The position numbers were made by a program, and so were the translations under genes. Under the pieces are notes generated by a model. That model was not told the DNA's origin, did no database searches, and worked only from the letters and a program-made list of their open reading frames with translations. A stretch of 46,749 nt of DNA. It comes from Niallia endozanthoxylica. Lineage in GTDB: Bacteria; Bacillota; Bacilli; Bacillales; Cytobacillaceae. Positions 8,412 through 16,840 of the stretch are shown in pieces (the first letter of the stretch is position 1; every line of letters begins with the position of its first letter). Where the stretch lies: contig NZ_VYKL01000044.1 of assembly GCF_008710145.1 (NCBI RefSeq), positions 1-46,749 of the forward strand. The letters run 5' to 3'.

Positions 8412-8726
8412 ATGATAAGTGTTACAGTAGATCAGTTAAAATTCAAGAAACAATTATCGATGATTGAACAAATCGCACTGAAAAATTTTCTATATAACTG
8501 GGTTGGGGGCTCAAGTAAAGGGTTGGATGATTTTTTCCAACTTGAATACACAGTAGATGTATTTGCCAAAATGGAAAAAACGACGAATGACACCGATTTG
8601 TTGATATCTGATGATTATTATTTTAGATACATAACAGTGACCGAAAATAATCAAATTGTCATAGGTGTTTTAGATATGAATTCAGAATTAAAACATAGAA
8701 TCATTACACGAGAAGAGATTAAATAA
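8412..8726 (+). CDS. Hypothetical 104-residue protein
   Basis: An ATG at 8412 follows AAGGAGTGA at good spacing. The product is acidic and soluble, with alternating helix and strand character (LISDDYYFRYITV ... NQIVIGVLDMN) and no membrane helix. No family is recognised. It stands alone between a broken Nudix gene and a convergent DUF402 gene. Confidence 0.55.
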   Translation: MISVTVDQLKFKKQLSMIEQIALKNFLYNWVGGSSKGLDDFFQLEYTVDVFAKMEKTTNDTDLLISDDYYFRYITVTENNQIVIGVLDMNSELKHRIITREEIK

Positions 8727-9000
8727 ATCTTAAAAATAGGTTACTTAAATCAAATTTAATTAAAGGTATGAAGAGAGTAACTTTATTCAAAATCGATTCC
8801 TCACAATATACAGGATTTTATACAATTCGAAGGGCGCGAACCGATTCACACCTTCTTCTGAAACCTTGATAAATCAACCATGTATAAAAAATAAATAAAG
8901 GTTATTTTTAAGTCATCGCAAAAATGTTGATCTATTAATCTTTTAAATTAAGATTACTACGTAAAAACATGGTTTTGCGTAGTAATCTCTGTATAAATAT

Positions 9001-9028
9001 AAAAAGGCTGTCGATCGACAGCCTTTTT
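9001..9028. terminator. Perfect palindromic terminator
   Basis: AAAAAGGCTGTCGA followed by its exact complement forms a 14-bp perfect stem flanked by A- and T-runs. It ends transcription from the convergent genes at 8412 (plus) and 9572 (minus). Confidence 0.75.
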
Positions 9029-9068
9029 ATTGGATTAAGGCACTCATTAATTGAATAAGTAGGTTTAA

Positions 9069-9572
9069 TTAACTCCAATCTAACACATTAAGAACTTCGT
9101 TATTAAATGGGAATTCTTTATTAATGACTGTTCTTTTCAACTTTTCTAAAGCTTCAAAAGCGCTTTCTTTCATCTTAGCTGAATAGTCATATTTAGAACT
9201 ATTCAGTTCAAACTCATCCTCATCTACGACTTTCCAATTCTCATTATGCTTCTTTACAAAGTCCAAATCCAAATCTACGAAACTGATTTGGTTATTACTT
9301 ATTATTGGTGGTAATGCAACATTACAATAATAAGTAATTATCTTTCCATGTTCAATTTCTATTGAAACTGTGTACCATTCTTTTATAAAGAAAAAATCAA
9401 GCCAGTTATTGTTTGTTGTGTATGTCCTATTTTTTGTGTGATGTATAAATGGAGTCCCTGGTTTACAATGAACTATTGCATAATCAGATGTTTGTGCTAT
9501 TAGTTCTCCTTGCCACTCGTAGTGAAGAATATCTGGGTGTTTTAATGCTTTGATATTAATGGATTTTTTCAT
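9069..9572 (-). CDS. DUF402 family protein (Ntdp-like nucleoside di-/triphosphate phosphatase)
   Basis: The product is 167 residues. It shows the DUF402 core: HYEWQGEL near residue 18, KPGTPFIHHTKN near 38-50, FFFIKEWYTVSIEIE near 60-75, YYCNVALPP near 82-92 and VDLDLDFV near 99-106. DUF402 proteins form a beta barrel and include metal-dependent nucleotide phosphatases (Ntdp) and FomD. Its length is close to the family norm and all core acidic residues look present. It is an isolated cargo gene ending at the terminator at 9001. Confidence 0.85.
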   Translation of the reverse strand: MKKSINIKALKHPDILHYEWQGELIAQTSDYAIVHCKPGTPFIHHTKNRTYTTNNNWLDFFFIKEWYTVSIEIEHGKIITYYCNVALPPIISNNQISFVDLDLDFVKKHNENWKVVDEDEFELNSSKYDYSAKMKESAFEALEKLKRTVINKEFPFNNEVLNVLDWS

Positions 9573-9738
9573 TTTATTCCCCTATTCCACTAAAAACTTA
9601 TAAAAATTTTATCATATATAATTCCACTATACTCTATCAATAAAGAAAGTGAAATCTGCACCTTCGTTCAATAAAAATGGCCACCATATTGGTTGTCTGA
9701 TCTTAAAGGAACGCCCCCGTTAGCGTTTAAGACTTTTA

Positions 9739-10134
9739 TTAAACGTAAGGAATCTCCTTTCCCTCGACCAAGGCTTTTAAGTTTGCTAAAGACTGATTGA
9801 AGCCTTCCAAATTTATAGTAACTCTTATTCCAGTACCTTCTTCATTTAAAGTAAACGATAGAAGTATTTGTTGTTCGTCTATATATAGAGAAAACTCCTG
9901 ATAAGGGATTATTTTTTCAATCGTTGAAGACATCGGATATTCATCTTTCAGATTATTATGAGCACTTGGCATTAACGTAAAGATTACTTTCTCCCCAACT
10001 TTGAGGTTCGGTATTTTCCAAGGTGAGCCTGGTGCATACCATTGTAAAAGTTTCTCCGGGTCAGTAATTGCATTCCAAACCGTTTCTATATCGCTATCAA
10101 TTAAAATAGAACTATTATCTGTACTACTACTCAT
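9739..10134 (-). CDS. SRPBCC / AHSA1-type domain protein
   Basis: The product is 131 residues. DSDIETVWNAITDPEKLLQWYAPG near the N-terminus and GTGIRVTINLEGF near the C-terminus are typical of the START-like SRPBCC fold of the AHSA1 (activator of Hsp90 ATPase homologue 1) group, which binds hydrophobic ligands. Length is near normal. The ligand and role cannot be told. It is flanked downstream by a GC-rich hairpin (about 9708-9732) and upstream by a tnpB-element end. Confidence 0.8.
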   Translation of the reverse strand: MSSSTDNSSILIDSDIETVWNAITDPEKLLQWYAPGSPWKIPNLKVGEKVIFTLMPSAHNNLKDEYPMSSTIEKIIPYQEFSLYIDEQQILLSFTLNEEGTGIRVTINLEGFNQSLANLKALVEGKEIPYV

Positions 10135-10182
10135 TTATTAGCCCTCCCATTAATATTGAACAACAGATAAAATCCTTTTTAA

Positions 10183-10282
10183 ACTAATCTCCCCCGTTAG
10201 CTAACCGAAATTTATCTCCCACTACTCATTGGGCTATCTCCCTTCATATTCCTTGAGGATGGGAGACTTCTTTCGGAGATTT
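10183..10282 (-). mobile_element. Left end of a tnpB element (remnant, TTAAC family)
   Basis: On the minus strand this starts after TTAAC (complement of 10283-10287) with TCTCCGAAAGAAG, then CTCCCATCC, a hairpin, and CTAACGGGGG. It closely matches the left end at 20860-20938. No tnpB or right end is seen beside it, so it is a solo end. Confidence 0.6.
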
Positions 10283-10506
10283 GTTAAAAAGTAGCAACCT
10301 GACGTTTTCCGTAAATGGAACAGAAACCTACGAAATATAAATGTTAGCCGTGCAGACCGTGGTTATTGGGCGAAGCGACTCGTAAATGCAAAAGGTTGAT
10401 GTTATTAGAAAGTAAATTTTTACGTTATTTTATTGATTTATATGTATAAAAGATTAATAGTTTGGGAATTATGAAGATAAAGTAGTTAACTAGAAGGAGA
10501 ATAATC

Positions 10507-10677
10507 ATGTACAAAGAAAGTGAAATAAAGTTTTCAGACTTTGTTGGCTATGATCAATTTGAACTAAACGCTTATCTTTCTTATCTGTTTCATCGATTTT
10601 ATGATCATGACTCAAATTGGTCAGAAAAAACAAGATCGCAGTCTAGTAAAGACATTAGTGTTTGCTTATTGAAGTAG
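10507..10677 (+). CDS. Hypothetical 56-residue protein
   Basis: An ATG at 10507 after AGAAGGAG opens a 56-codon frame rich in aromatic residues (YDQFELNAYLSYLFHRFYDH). The strong ribosome site and codon use favour a real gene. It ends abruptly (KDISVCLLK) and may be a truncated version of a longer protein. It lies upstream of the HU gene, with a 66-nt gap. Confidence 0.45.
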   Translation: MYKESEIKFSDFVGYDQFELNAYLSYLFHRFYDHDSNWSEKTRSQSSKDISVCLLK

Positions 10678-10743
10678 AATGCGAGGATACTATATGCTAG
10701 ATTGGTAGATCCTACAAAAAATTATAAAATCGAGGTGTTGTAA

Positions 10744-11016
10744 ATGAATAAAACAGAATTAGTAAAAGCTGTAGCAACACAAGCTGAACTATCACAGAAA
10801 GATGCAGCAAAAGCAGTTGATGCTCTATTTGACACGATTTCTAACACACTTGCTCAAGAGGAAAAAATTCAATTAATTGGATTTGGAACGTTTGAAGTAC
10901 GTGAACGTGCAGCTAGAACAGGGCGTAACCCGCAAACCGGTGAAGAAATACAGATTGCTGCTTCTAAAGTTCCAGCCTTTAAACCAGGAAAAGAATTAAA
11001 AGAAGCTGTAAAATAA
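10744..11016 (+). CDS. HU family DNA-binding protein
   Basis: The product is 90 residues, the standard HU length. It has the N-terminal helices (MNKTELVKAVATQAELSQKD), the dimer core GFGTFEVRERAARTGRNPQTGE with the DNA-intercalating RNPQTG arm, and the C-terminal PAFKPGKELKEAVK. It binds and bends DNA without strong sequence preference. A plasmid-borne HU may help origin opening or buffer host HU. The start has GAGGTG at proper spacing, and a terminator follows directly. Confidence 0.95.
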   Translation: MNKTELVKAVATQAELSQKDAAKAVDALFDTISNTLAQEEKIQLIGFGTFEVRERAARTGRNPQTGEEIQIAASKVPAFKPGKELKEAVK

Positions 11017-11032
11017 ATATATGGTAAAACAT

Positions 11033-11063
11033 AAAATACTCTGGGAATCCAGAGTATTTTTTA
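11033..11063 (+). terminator. Rho-independent terminator of the HU gene
   Basis: AAAATACTCTGG and CCAGAGTATTTT form a 12-bp stem with a GAAT loop, then a T-run, 17 nt after the HU stop codon. Confidence 0.85.
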
Positions 11064-11240
11064 TGTGCGTCCTGTCAATTTCCTAACCTTCTCAATGTCG
11101 TTTATTCGTGGCCTTTAACACTCATTTACAGAAAGTATGCTGGAACATATGTGGGGTCAATTTCTCATTTGGTAAACTTATAATCTTCAACCATCGTTTG
11201 GATCCTTCGTACAGTAAATCATGGAGATATCTAGATGTAG

Positions 11241-11279
11241 ACCACATATGGAGAGTGGTCCATATGTGGTTTCTTTTTT
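11241..11279 (+). terminator. Rho-independent terminator-like hairpin
   Basis: ACCACATATGGA and TCCATATGTGGT pair perfectly with a 6-nt loop, followed by TTCTTTTTT. It closes a short stretch (11064-11240) in which I see only a weak coding-like remnant. Confidence 0.6.
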
Positions 11280-11360
11280 ACCATTTTCGCTAATAATGTT
11301 AGCTAATTCTGACTTGCTTTAAGCAGTATATTTGAAATCGGAATCCTCGTCAGCTAATTT

Positions 11361-12743
11361 TTACTCTTCTATGCCACTAAGCATTGCTATTTTTCTATCT
11401 AAAAGTTGAGATAAGTTCAATTTATTGCTTTCTTTTTCCAGGCTGCTTTGGAGAATCTGTTTTTTATTTTCTAATTCCTCATTAGTCGCTAAATACTTTT
11501 TAATTTTTTCTTGAACATTAATCTCAAGTACATCGATTAGATTAATGTTTATTGATGAAGAATAAATTTGATCTATTATTACGTCCAATTTACTTTCAAT
11601 AGCTTCTTTCCTTATTTGGAACTCTTTAATATTAGTTATATACTCTTTGATTTCATCTTGAATCTTAACGTCAAGTTCATCTAATAGATCGTTATAGAAC
11701 GAAAAAGAATGTAATTGATTTTTTATAGGTTCTACTTTACCTTCAATAGTTAATTTCTTACTTTGTAAATCTTTAATAATAGATTTAAATTCATTTATGT
11801 TTTCTTGAGCTTCATTCTCATATTTTGTTTTTAAATCTGAATTAATTTCATTTGCAAGTTGATGTACATTAACTTCACTCTTTTTTAAAAAACCGAAAAG
11901 TGAAGATTTCTTAAAAGAGCTTTTTAAAGAATTAGCTATGAGCAAGGTTTGTTTATCTTCTAGGTATTTCATTCTTGATTGGTTTTGAGCTTCACTAATT
12001 TTTGACTGAGTATTAGTTATTTCTTGCTCTACTTCAGATAGCTCTTTTTCATATTCCATTAATGAACGCATTAGAATTTTATTGATTTTTGATTGATTGT
12101 GAGTGATTTTCTGTTCTACTTCAGATAATTCCTTTTCATACTGCATTCTTGAAAGAATAAGAATTTCATTGATTTTTGATTGATTGTGAGTGATTTTACT
12201 TTCTAAATCAGATATATCTTTTTCATATTTTAAGATATTTATCATAGTGTTTTGTAAATCGATTTTTTTTTCAAACTCTTGTATCCTTGTTTCGATTAGA
12301 ACATTATCTTGTCCAGTATCTCGACTTTGAAGATCATTTCTTTCATTATGAGGAGCCAGTCTTTTAATGTTACTTGAAACCGTCACTCCAGGCTCTAGAC
12401 CCAACTCAGAAAGAAAATCTATAGTAGTTTTTCCAGCCTTGTCCATTAAGAGGAAGATTAAATGTAACTTAAAAACACTCTTATAATTAAGTCTATAGAA
12501 TTTGCCGTACTTTTCAGGAGCAATATAGTCGACTAGTTCTGAACGGAAATGATTTCGGATGGTTGAATCTGCACGATCTATAATTTTACCGGTTTCAACC
12601 GTACTATAAGTTGTATCTTTATGTAATGCTAAAATTGATTCAGTAAAGATGCTATCCTCTAGTTTATTTAGAAGAGCCAATCGATATATTGGATCGTTTT
12701 CAAATTCTCTTATAAGGATTTCTTTCATATCTAATTCTTCCAT
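11361..12743 (-). CDS. HTH/coiled-coil DNA-binding protein with tandem 29-residue repeats, possible segregation factor
   Basis: The product is 460 residues from an ATG at 12743 with AGGAGGTG upstream. Residues about 45-95 hold a likely HTH (TVETGKIIDRADSTIRNHF), as in MerR-like or plasmid Par proteins. Residues about 173-260 are three near-identical 29-residue units (YEKELSEVEQKITHNQSKIN type), and residues about 320-450 carry two to three longer degenerate repeats; almost the whole remainder is predicted coiled coil. An N-terminal HTH followed by a long coiled coil is the plan of pSK1 Par and KfrA, which stabilise plasmids. The gene lies next to an inverted-repeat block at 12831-13282 that could be its site. 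Family membership is inference. Confidence 0.6.
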   Translation of the reverse strand: MEELDMKEILIREFENDPIYRLALLNKLEDSIFTESILALHKDTTYSTVETGKIIDRADSTIRNHFRSELVDYIAPEKYGKFYRLNYKSVFKLHLIFLLMDKAGKTTIDFLSELGLEPGVTVSSNIKRLAPHNERNDLQSRDTGQDNVLIETRIQEFEKKIDLQNTMINILKYEKDISDLESKITHNQSKINEILILSRMQYEKELSEVEQKITHNQSKINKILMRSLMEYEKELSEVEQEITNTQSKISEAQNQSRMKYLEDKQTLLIANSLKSSFKKSSLFGFLKKSEVNVHQLANEINSDLKTKYENEAQENINEFKSIIKDLQSKKLTIEGKVEPIKNQLHSFSFYNDLLDELDVKIQDEIKEYITNIKEFQIRKEAIESKLDVIIDQIYSSSININLIDVLEINVQEKIKKYLATNEELENKKQILQSSLEKESNKLNLSQLLDRKIAMLSGIEE

Positions 12744-12830
12744 TATTAGCACCTCCTACTCTAGCATCTATTACGAACTTCCACAGTTCTCTATAAATCT
12801 TACACTGAAAAAACTTACAAATCAATAATA

Positions 12831-13282
12831 AAACGTTGATTTGTAAGGCGTTACCCCCTTCCAAACGACTCGCAGCGTTTCCGTTGCGTGCCGTCGAACG
12901 ATGTTTAGCGATATAAATCAAATGCGTAGATAAATCATTCATTATCATAAGTGAATGTTCGTTATCAATCGTTCTCATTTTAATTTATAAGAATCATTCT
13001 GTTTCGAATTTGAATCGATATGAATGATAATGATTGAAATGATGACGATTAATGTTGTAGTTGAATAGGACTTGATTTATCAGTATTCTTTTATTAATAA
13101 AATGGATTTATAATTCAAAATCGATCTATACCGAATTTGTATCATTCTGAATCATGATGAATGATGATTTATGATTAGCAAACGACAGCGCTGCGAATCG
13201 TTCGAAGGGAGTTAACGCTTGATTTAACAACGTTCTTCTTTTTTGATTTTTATAAACATCATTATGAATGAACTTGAATGAT
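12831..13282. repeat. 56-bp inverted repeat enclosing most of a GAATGAT array (centromere-like)
   Basis: 12831-12886 and the complement of 13180-13235 agree at about 39 of 56 positions, including CGCAGCG and GCGTTA. Between and just outside them GAATGAT occurs six times: inverted at 12934, 12993 and 13141, direct at 13022, 13159 and 13276. The tract separates the start of the coiled-coil gene from the start of the gene at 13268. It contains no supported gene and looks like a protein-binding DNA site. Confidence 0.55.
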
Positions 13283-13682
13283 AAGTTTTTTTATATGGAA
13301 AGAAAAATTGCACTGGAAAACAGATATTTAGGCCGTTCAAGACGGATGGCCACTCTGGCAAACTATTATGCAGACGAGACGATAAAAAAGGGCAAAAAAG
13401 AATGGGAAAAATCTAAACGATATATAAGCAGGCAACCGAAATTGAGGGATTTACAGAGAAAAGCTGCATTGAGCAGAAAATATGCTCCTAATGAAGAAGT
13501 TAATAAACTTCGCTCATTAGGAAACGAGTTGTTTATCCTTTTCTGACAGAAGACTCCCACCTCAAGGAATGGGAAGGGCTACAGCCCAATGAGGTGGGAG
13601 ATGAAGGTCGGTTGGCGATAGCCAAAATCCCCTTCCTATGATATAATTAGAACGAACGTTCCCGTAGAGAAGGTGAAATACT

Positions 13683-14861
13683 GTGCTAGTCAACAAAGCT
13701 TTTAAGTTTCGCATTTATCCAAATAAAAAGCAAATGGAACTGATCAACAAAACAGTAGGTTGCTCTAGGTTTGTGTTTAACTTCTTTTTGGGAAAACAGA
13801 AAGACAAAGATGCCTATTGGTATATGGTTGAAGAAATGGTTCAAAACGGCCAGCTTCCAGCGAATAACTGGAAGGGTAAATGTCTAAATAAGCATGAAAC
13901 AGTAAAAGCCATTCCGGAATTAAAAAAGCAATATTCCTTTTTGAAAGAAGTGGATAGTATTGCTTTACAGAAGTCTGTTGAAAACTTAGCCGACTCTTAC
14001 GAAAGGTACTATAAAAAGCAGAATAAGTACCCAAAGTTCAAGTCGAAAAAGAACCCTGTTCAATCCTATACGACCAAGCAAACGAATGGAAATATTGCGG
14101 TGGTAGACAACTATATTAAACTTCCGAAATTAGGACTTGTTCGTTTTGCGAAAAGCCGTCAAGTGGAAGGACGTATTTTAAATACGACTATTCGGCGTAA
14201 TCCTTCCGGAAAATATTTCATTTCTATAGGGACAGAAGCAGAAGTCTCTGAATTACCTAAAACGAATTCAGCTATTGGAGTAGATGTCGGTCTTAAAGAT
14301 TTTGCGAGTCTTTCTAATGGAAAGACTTATGCCAATCCAAAATTTTTCCGCACACTAGAAGAAAGGTTAGCCAAAGCCCAACGTATGATGAATCGACGAA
14401 CGATTGGCGGTGCAAACTGGTACAAAGCTAAAAGAAAAGTCGCCCGAATTCATGAAAAGATGGTCAATGCACGTAAAGATTACTTAGACAAAATCTCAAG
14501 CGAGATGGTCAAAAACCACGACATCATCGGGATGGAAGATTTGTCTGTAAGTAATATGCTGAAAAATCATCATCTTGCAAAAGCTATTAGTGAAGTCTCA
14601 TGGTCACAATTTAAAACCATGATGGAATACAAAGCCAAATGGTATGGAAAGCAAGTTGTAACGGTTGCGAAAAACTTCCCGTCCAGTCAGCTTTGTTCCT
14701 GCTGTGGCTATCAAAATAAAGACGTTAAAAATCTTGGTTTACGTAAATGGGAGTGTCCAACGTGTCATACCCATCACCAACGAGACATTAACGCAAGAAT
14801 CAATCTAAAAAATGAAGCTCTAAGGCTTCTAACCGTCGGTGCGACGGGGCTCGCCTACTAA
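13683..14861 (+). CDS. tnpB: TnpB RNA-guided endonuclease (IS200/IS605 family)
   Basis: The product is 392 residues, from GTG at 13683 after AGAAGG. The RuvC residues are all present: D in IGVDVGLKDF (about 200), E in GMEDLSV (about 283) and D in RDINARINL (about 368). A four-cysteine zinc ribbon (CSCCGYQ ... CPTC) lies at about 339-362. The N-terminal HTH-like segment MLVNKAFKFRIYPNKKQ is typical. TnpB cuts DNA at a target-adjacent motif under guidance of an omega-RNA from the element's right end. It looks fully active. Confidence 0.95.
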   Translation: MLVNKAFKFRIYPNKKQMELINKTVGCSRFVFNFFLGKQKDKDAYWYMVEEMVQNGQLPANNWKGKCLNKHETVKAIPELKKQYSFLKEVDSIALQKSVENLADSYERYYKKQNKYPKFKSKKNPVQSYTTKQTNGNIAVVDNYIKLPKLGLVRFAKSRQVEGRILNTTIRRNPSGKYFISIGTEAEVSELPKTNSAIGVDVGLKDFASLSNGKTYANPKFFRTLEERLAKAQRMMNRRTIGGANWYKAKRKVARIHEKMVNARKDYLDKISSEMVKNHDIIGMEDLSVSNMLKNHHLAKAISEVSWSQFKTMMEYKAKWYGKQVVTVAKNFPSSQLCSCCGYQNKDVKNLGLRKWECPTCHTHHQRDINARINLKNEALRLLTVGATGLAY

Positions 14862-14943
14862 ACAACTGAGGGATACTTCAGTGTTCGTAGGAATCTCCCG
14901 CTTCAAACAGACCGTTAGGTCGGTTAAGCGGTGAGTAGTTTAA
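14820..14943 (+). ncRNA. Omega-RNA (right-end RNA) of the first tnpB element
   Basis: The 3' end of tnpB and the tract to 14943 hold nested hairpins (CCGTCGGTGCGACGG; CTACTAAAC ... GTTCGTAG; CCGTTAGGTCGG) and are about 75 percent identical to 28898-29011. In this family such RNA forms the scaffold, and the next 16-20 nt after the element (from 14944) act as guide. Exact RNA ends are inferred. Confidence 0.6.
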
Positions 14944-15052
14944 TGAAACAATGAATATAAAAGGACTGCAAAAGACGGCAAAAATAGTAACAAAAAATGA
15001 AAAAAACAGGGGTTTGACTTAGCATCTGTCTTCAATGGAGAGAAAATAAAAG

Positions 15053-15092
15053 GGAGCAATACTTAGACTAATCACAAGTATTGCTCCTTTGT
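15053..15092. terminator. Terminator of the tubRZ operon
   Basis: GGAGCAATACTT and AAGTATTGCTCC form a perfect 12-bp stem with A-rich and T-rich flanks. It lies just past the tubZ stop codon and can work in both directions. Confidence 0.75.
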
Positions 15093-15105
15093 TATTTCAT
15101 ATGAA

Positions 15106-16464
15106 TTAAAAATCTATATCATCTAAGTCTGCTGCTTTTACTTTTATATTGTCATTATTATCATCAGTAGTATCAAAATCATCATCAAGATCGGTTAATG
15201 AGGCTTTTTTTCTAGTTGAGCCAATCTTGGCCGAAAAGAAGTCATCAAACTCATCCAGTCCTAGGCTAACAGAAGCTTGCTTTTTAGCTTCTTCTTGTTC
15301 TTTTTCAATTCGTTCCCATTGTGCCTTTTCCTCTTGCAATTGACTAATTCGAGAGGAAGGTGTTGAGAGTACTGATAAACCATAGAGTGTTAGTTCATCT
15401 AGTTTACTATTTTTGCTGATTGATAAATTTACCTTTGTTTTTAATAGTTCTGATGAATATTTGTAAACATCATCGGCGATACGGGGTGAAATATTTTTAG
15501 CATTCGGATATAGGATTGCAATGGCTCCAGTTAGAGCATGTTCAAACTCGTAATCTGCTAAAACTTCATTCTCTTTATAAAGGTTATATATTTTATCTTC
15601 TAAATTATCATCTACACTAATTTCTTTTACCTTTGAAATAGATAGCCAGCCAGGTGTTGATAGAGTTGTTAGTAATTCTGTTTTGTCAAACACAGAACGG
15701 CCTTCTAATAATGGTATTGTGGAAATTTCAGCTAGTATACTTGCAACCACCATATTACTGTAAGATTTAGCATCTATTTCTGTTCCGTTATATGTTTTTA
15801 ATGGTGAATTTGCATAGTAATCATTCATTTTTTCATTATCAATGACTAATGTATTACCGATTTTTCCTTCATTCATAAATTGTTGTATAAGAGCTATTCC
15901 AGCAAGAGCATTTTGTCTAAAAGAAGAACCTTTTTCTTCTGTTGAAGGGAGTGAACAGATGACACCTAAAGGAATTTTCCCTCCAAATAATGCACGTGCT
16001 TTACGGACTTGAGATAAATACGTTAAAGCTACTTTTAACGCTCCATTTCCAGTTCCACCACCTAGGGATACTGTAACCCAAACAAACTCTGCATTTTGAA
16101 CATCATTACTTAGAGCTACTTGTTTATAAATCTCTTTATTTTCTACAGCAATTTGATATCCTAATTGAGCATTTTTATCTGTACCCTCTAATTCAGGGAA
16201 TTCAGCGCTCTTAGTTACAATCCTTTTGTCTTCAGGAATAAGTTTGCGGTGCTCTTCCATATCGGATTTAGAGGAGTTCAGCAAGTATGTAGGGAAACCA
16301 AAGCGAGCTAGTTCGGCAGCAATTCTTCCTCCGCCTTGTCCGAGACCTATAATTGTTTGAGAAGGAAAACGATCTATTTCAGAATTTACTTCATCGGAAA
16401 AAACATGCGTAGATAATAACGCTTTTAAAGCACCTAATTGTTCATTTTTATCAAAAGTTTTCAT
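15106..16464 (-). CDS. tubZ: TubZ, tubulin/FtsZ-like GTPase of type III plasmid partition
   Basis: The product is 452 residues. It has the N-terminal nucleotide-binding segment (TIIGLGQGGGRIAAELARFG, about residue 35-55), and the tubulin signature loop GGGTGNG lies near residue 133. The C-terminus (about 400-452) is highly acidic with DDFDTTDDNNDN, as in other TubZ proteins, where the tail contacts the TubR-DNA complex. TubZ forms treadmilling filaments that pull TubR-bound plasmid. It follows tubR by 18 bp in one operon and ends at a terminator. Size and order match the TubZ/RepX loci of large Bacillus virulence plasmids. Confidence 0.92.
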   Translation of the reverse strand: MKTFDKNEQLGALKALLSTHVFSDEVNSEIDRFPSQTIIGLGQGGGRIAAELARFGFPTYLLNSSKSDMEEHRKLIPEDKRIVTKSAEFPELEGTDKNAQLGYQIAVENKEIYKQVALSNDVQNAEFVWVTVSLGGGTGNGALKVALTYLSQVRKARALFGGKIPLGVICSLPSTEEKGSSFRQNALAGIALIQQFMNEGKIGNTLVIDNEKMNDYYANSPLKTYNGTEIDAKSYSNMVVASILAEISTIPLLEGRSVFDKTELLTTLSTPGWLSISKVKEISVDDNLEDKIYNLYKENEVLADYEFEHALTGAIAILYPNAKNISPRIADDVYKYSSELLKTKVNLSISKNSKLDELTLYGLSVLSTPSSRISQLQEEKAQWERIEKEQEEAKKQASVSLGLDEFDDFFSAKIGSTRKKASLTDLDDDFDTTDDNNDNIKVKAADLDDIDF

Positions 16465-16482
16465 ATTAAGTATCTCACCTCA

Positions 16483-16815
16483 TTAGTTTTTTTGTTCTTT
16501 ATTTAATATTGTCATCAGCTGTCTGCCTCTTATAGTTACAAAATATGGAGTTGATGTACCATCTTCCTTTTTCTCAATAAATCCTTGTGCTTCAAGAATA
16601 AGAAAGGCAGCATCATAACGTTTTCTCATGCTGTGATAGTTTTCTAGTCTGGTTTTAACAAGTCCTCTATGATTCTTGTTTTCTATAGCAGTCTGGCGAA
16701 ATACATCAATTGTAAAATCATCTAGTTTTTTTCTGAGAAATCTTAATGTTTGTATGTTATATTCCAGTTCATCAAGATCCACATATGTATTTTGGGCTTG
16801 GTTTATATCGCTCAT
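16483..16815 (-). CDS. tubR: TubR, winged-helix centromere-binding protein
   Basis: The product is 110 residues, helix-rich, with a C-terminal winged-helix-like part (RYDAAFLILEAQGFIEKKEDGTSTPYFVTIRGRQ). Size and position directly upstream of tubZ identify it as the TubR adaptor and repressor, rather than clear sequence signatures. It would bind the repeats at 16840-17077, couple them to TubZ and repress the operon. The start is ATG at 16815, with GGGGTG about 12 nt upstream. Confidence 0.85.
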   Translation of the reverse strand: MSDINQAQNTYVDLDELEYNIQTLRFLRKKLDDFTIDVFRQTAIENKNHRGLVKTRLENYHSMRKRYDAAFLILEAQGFIEKKEDGTSTPYFVTIRGRQLMTILNKEQKN

Positions 16816-16840
16816 TGACCTAATAACACCCCTTTTTTAT

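Larger units (their letters stand above)
13537..14943 (+). mobile_element. Complete tnpB-only IS200/IS605-type (IS1341-like) element, TTTAT target
   Basis: The 1407-bp element has a left end just after TTTAT (CCTTTTCTGACAGAAG, then a hairpin of the gactccca / gtgggag type), one tnpB gene, and a right end GTGAGTAGTTTAA. The boundaries are fixed because excision restores the interrupted frame exactly. No tnpA is present, so movement would need a transposase supplied in trans. No target duplication is seen, as expected for this family. Confidence 0.85.
13268..15022 (+). pseudogene. Small basic protein gene split by a tnpB element
   Basis: The frame starts at 13268 (or the ATG at 13295) and runs to the TTTAT target at 13532-13536. 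Removing 13537-14943 rejoins it in frame to the TAG at 15020-15022: ELF-IETMNIKGLQ and on to KNRGLT. The rebuilt protein is about 107-116 residues and strongly basic, with a helix-rich middle (MATLANYYADETIKKGKKEW). No family is recognised. In the present state a stop in the element truncates it. No ribosome site is evident. Its start borders the inverted-repeat block. Confidence 0.55.

Noticed and set aside
11064..11240. Coding-like stretch (CGVNFSFGKLIIFNHRLDP) before the hairpin at 11241
   Set aside because: No ribosome site, only a short frame without a recognisable domain; left unannotated.
12700..12978. Minus-strand 92-codon frame over the start of the coiled-coil gene and the inverted repeat
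   Set aside because: It overlaps the well-supported gene start at 12743 and the repeat block, and has no coding character.
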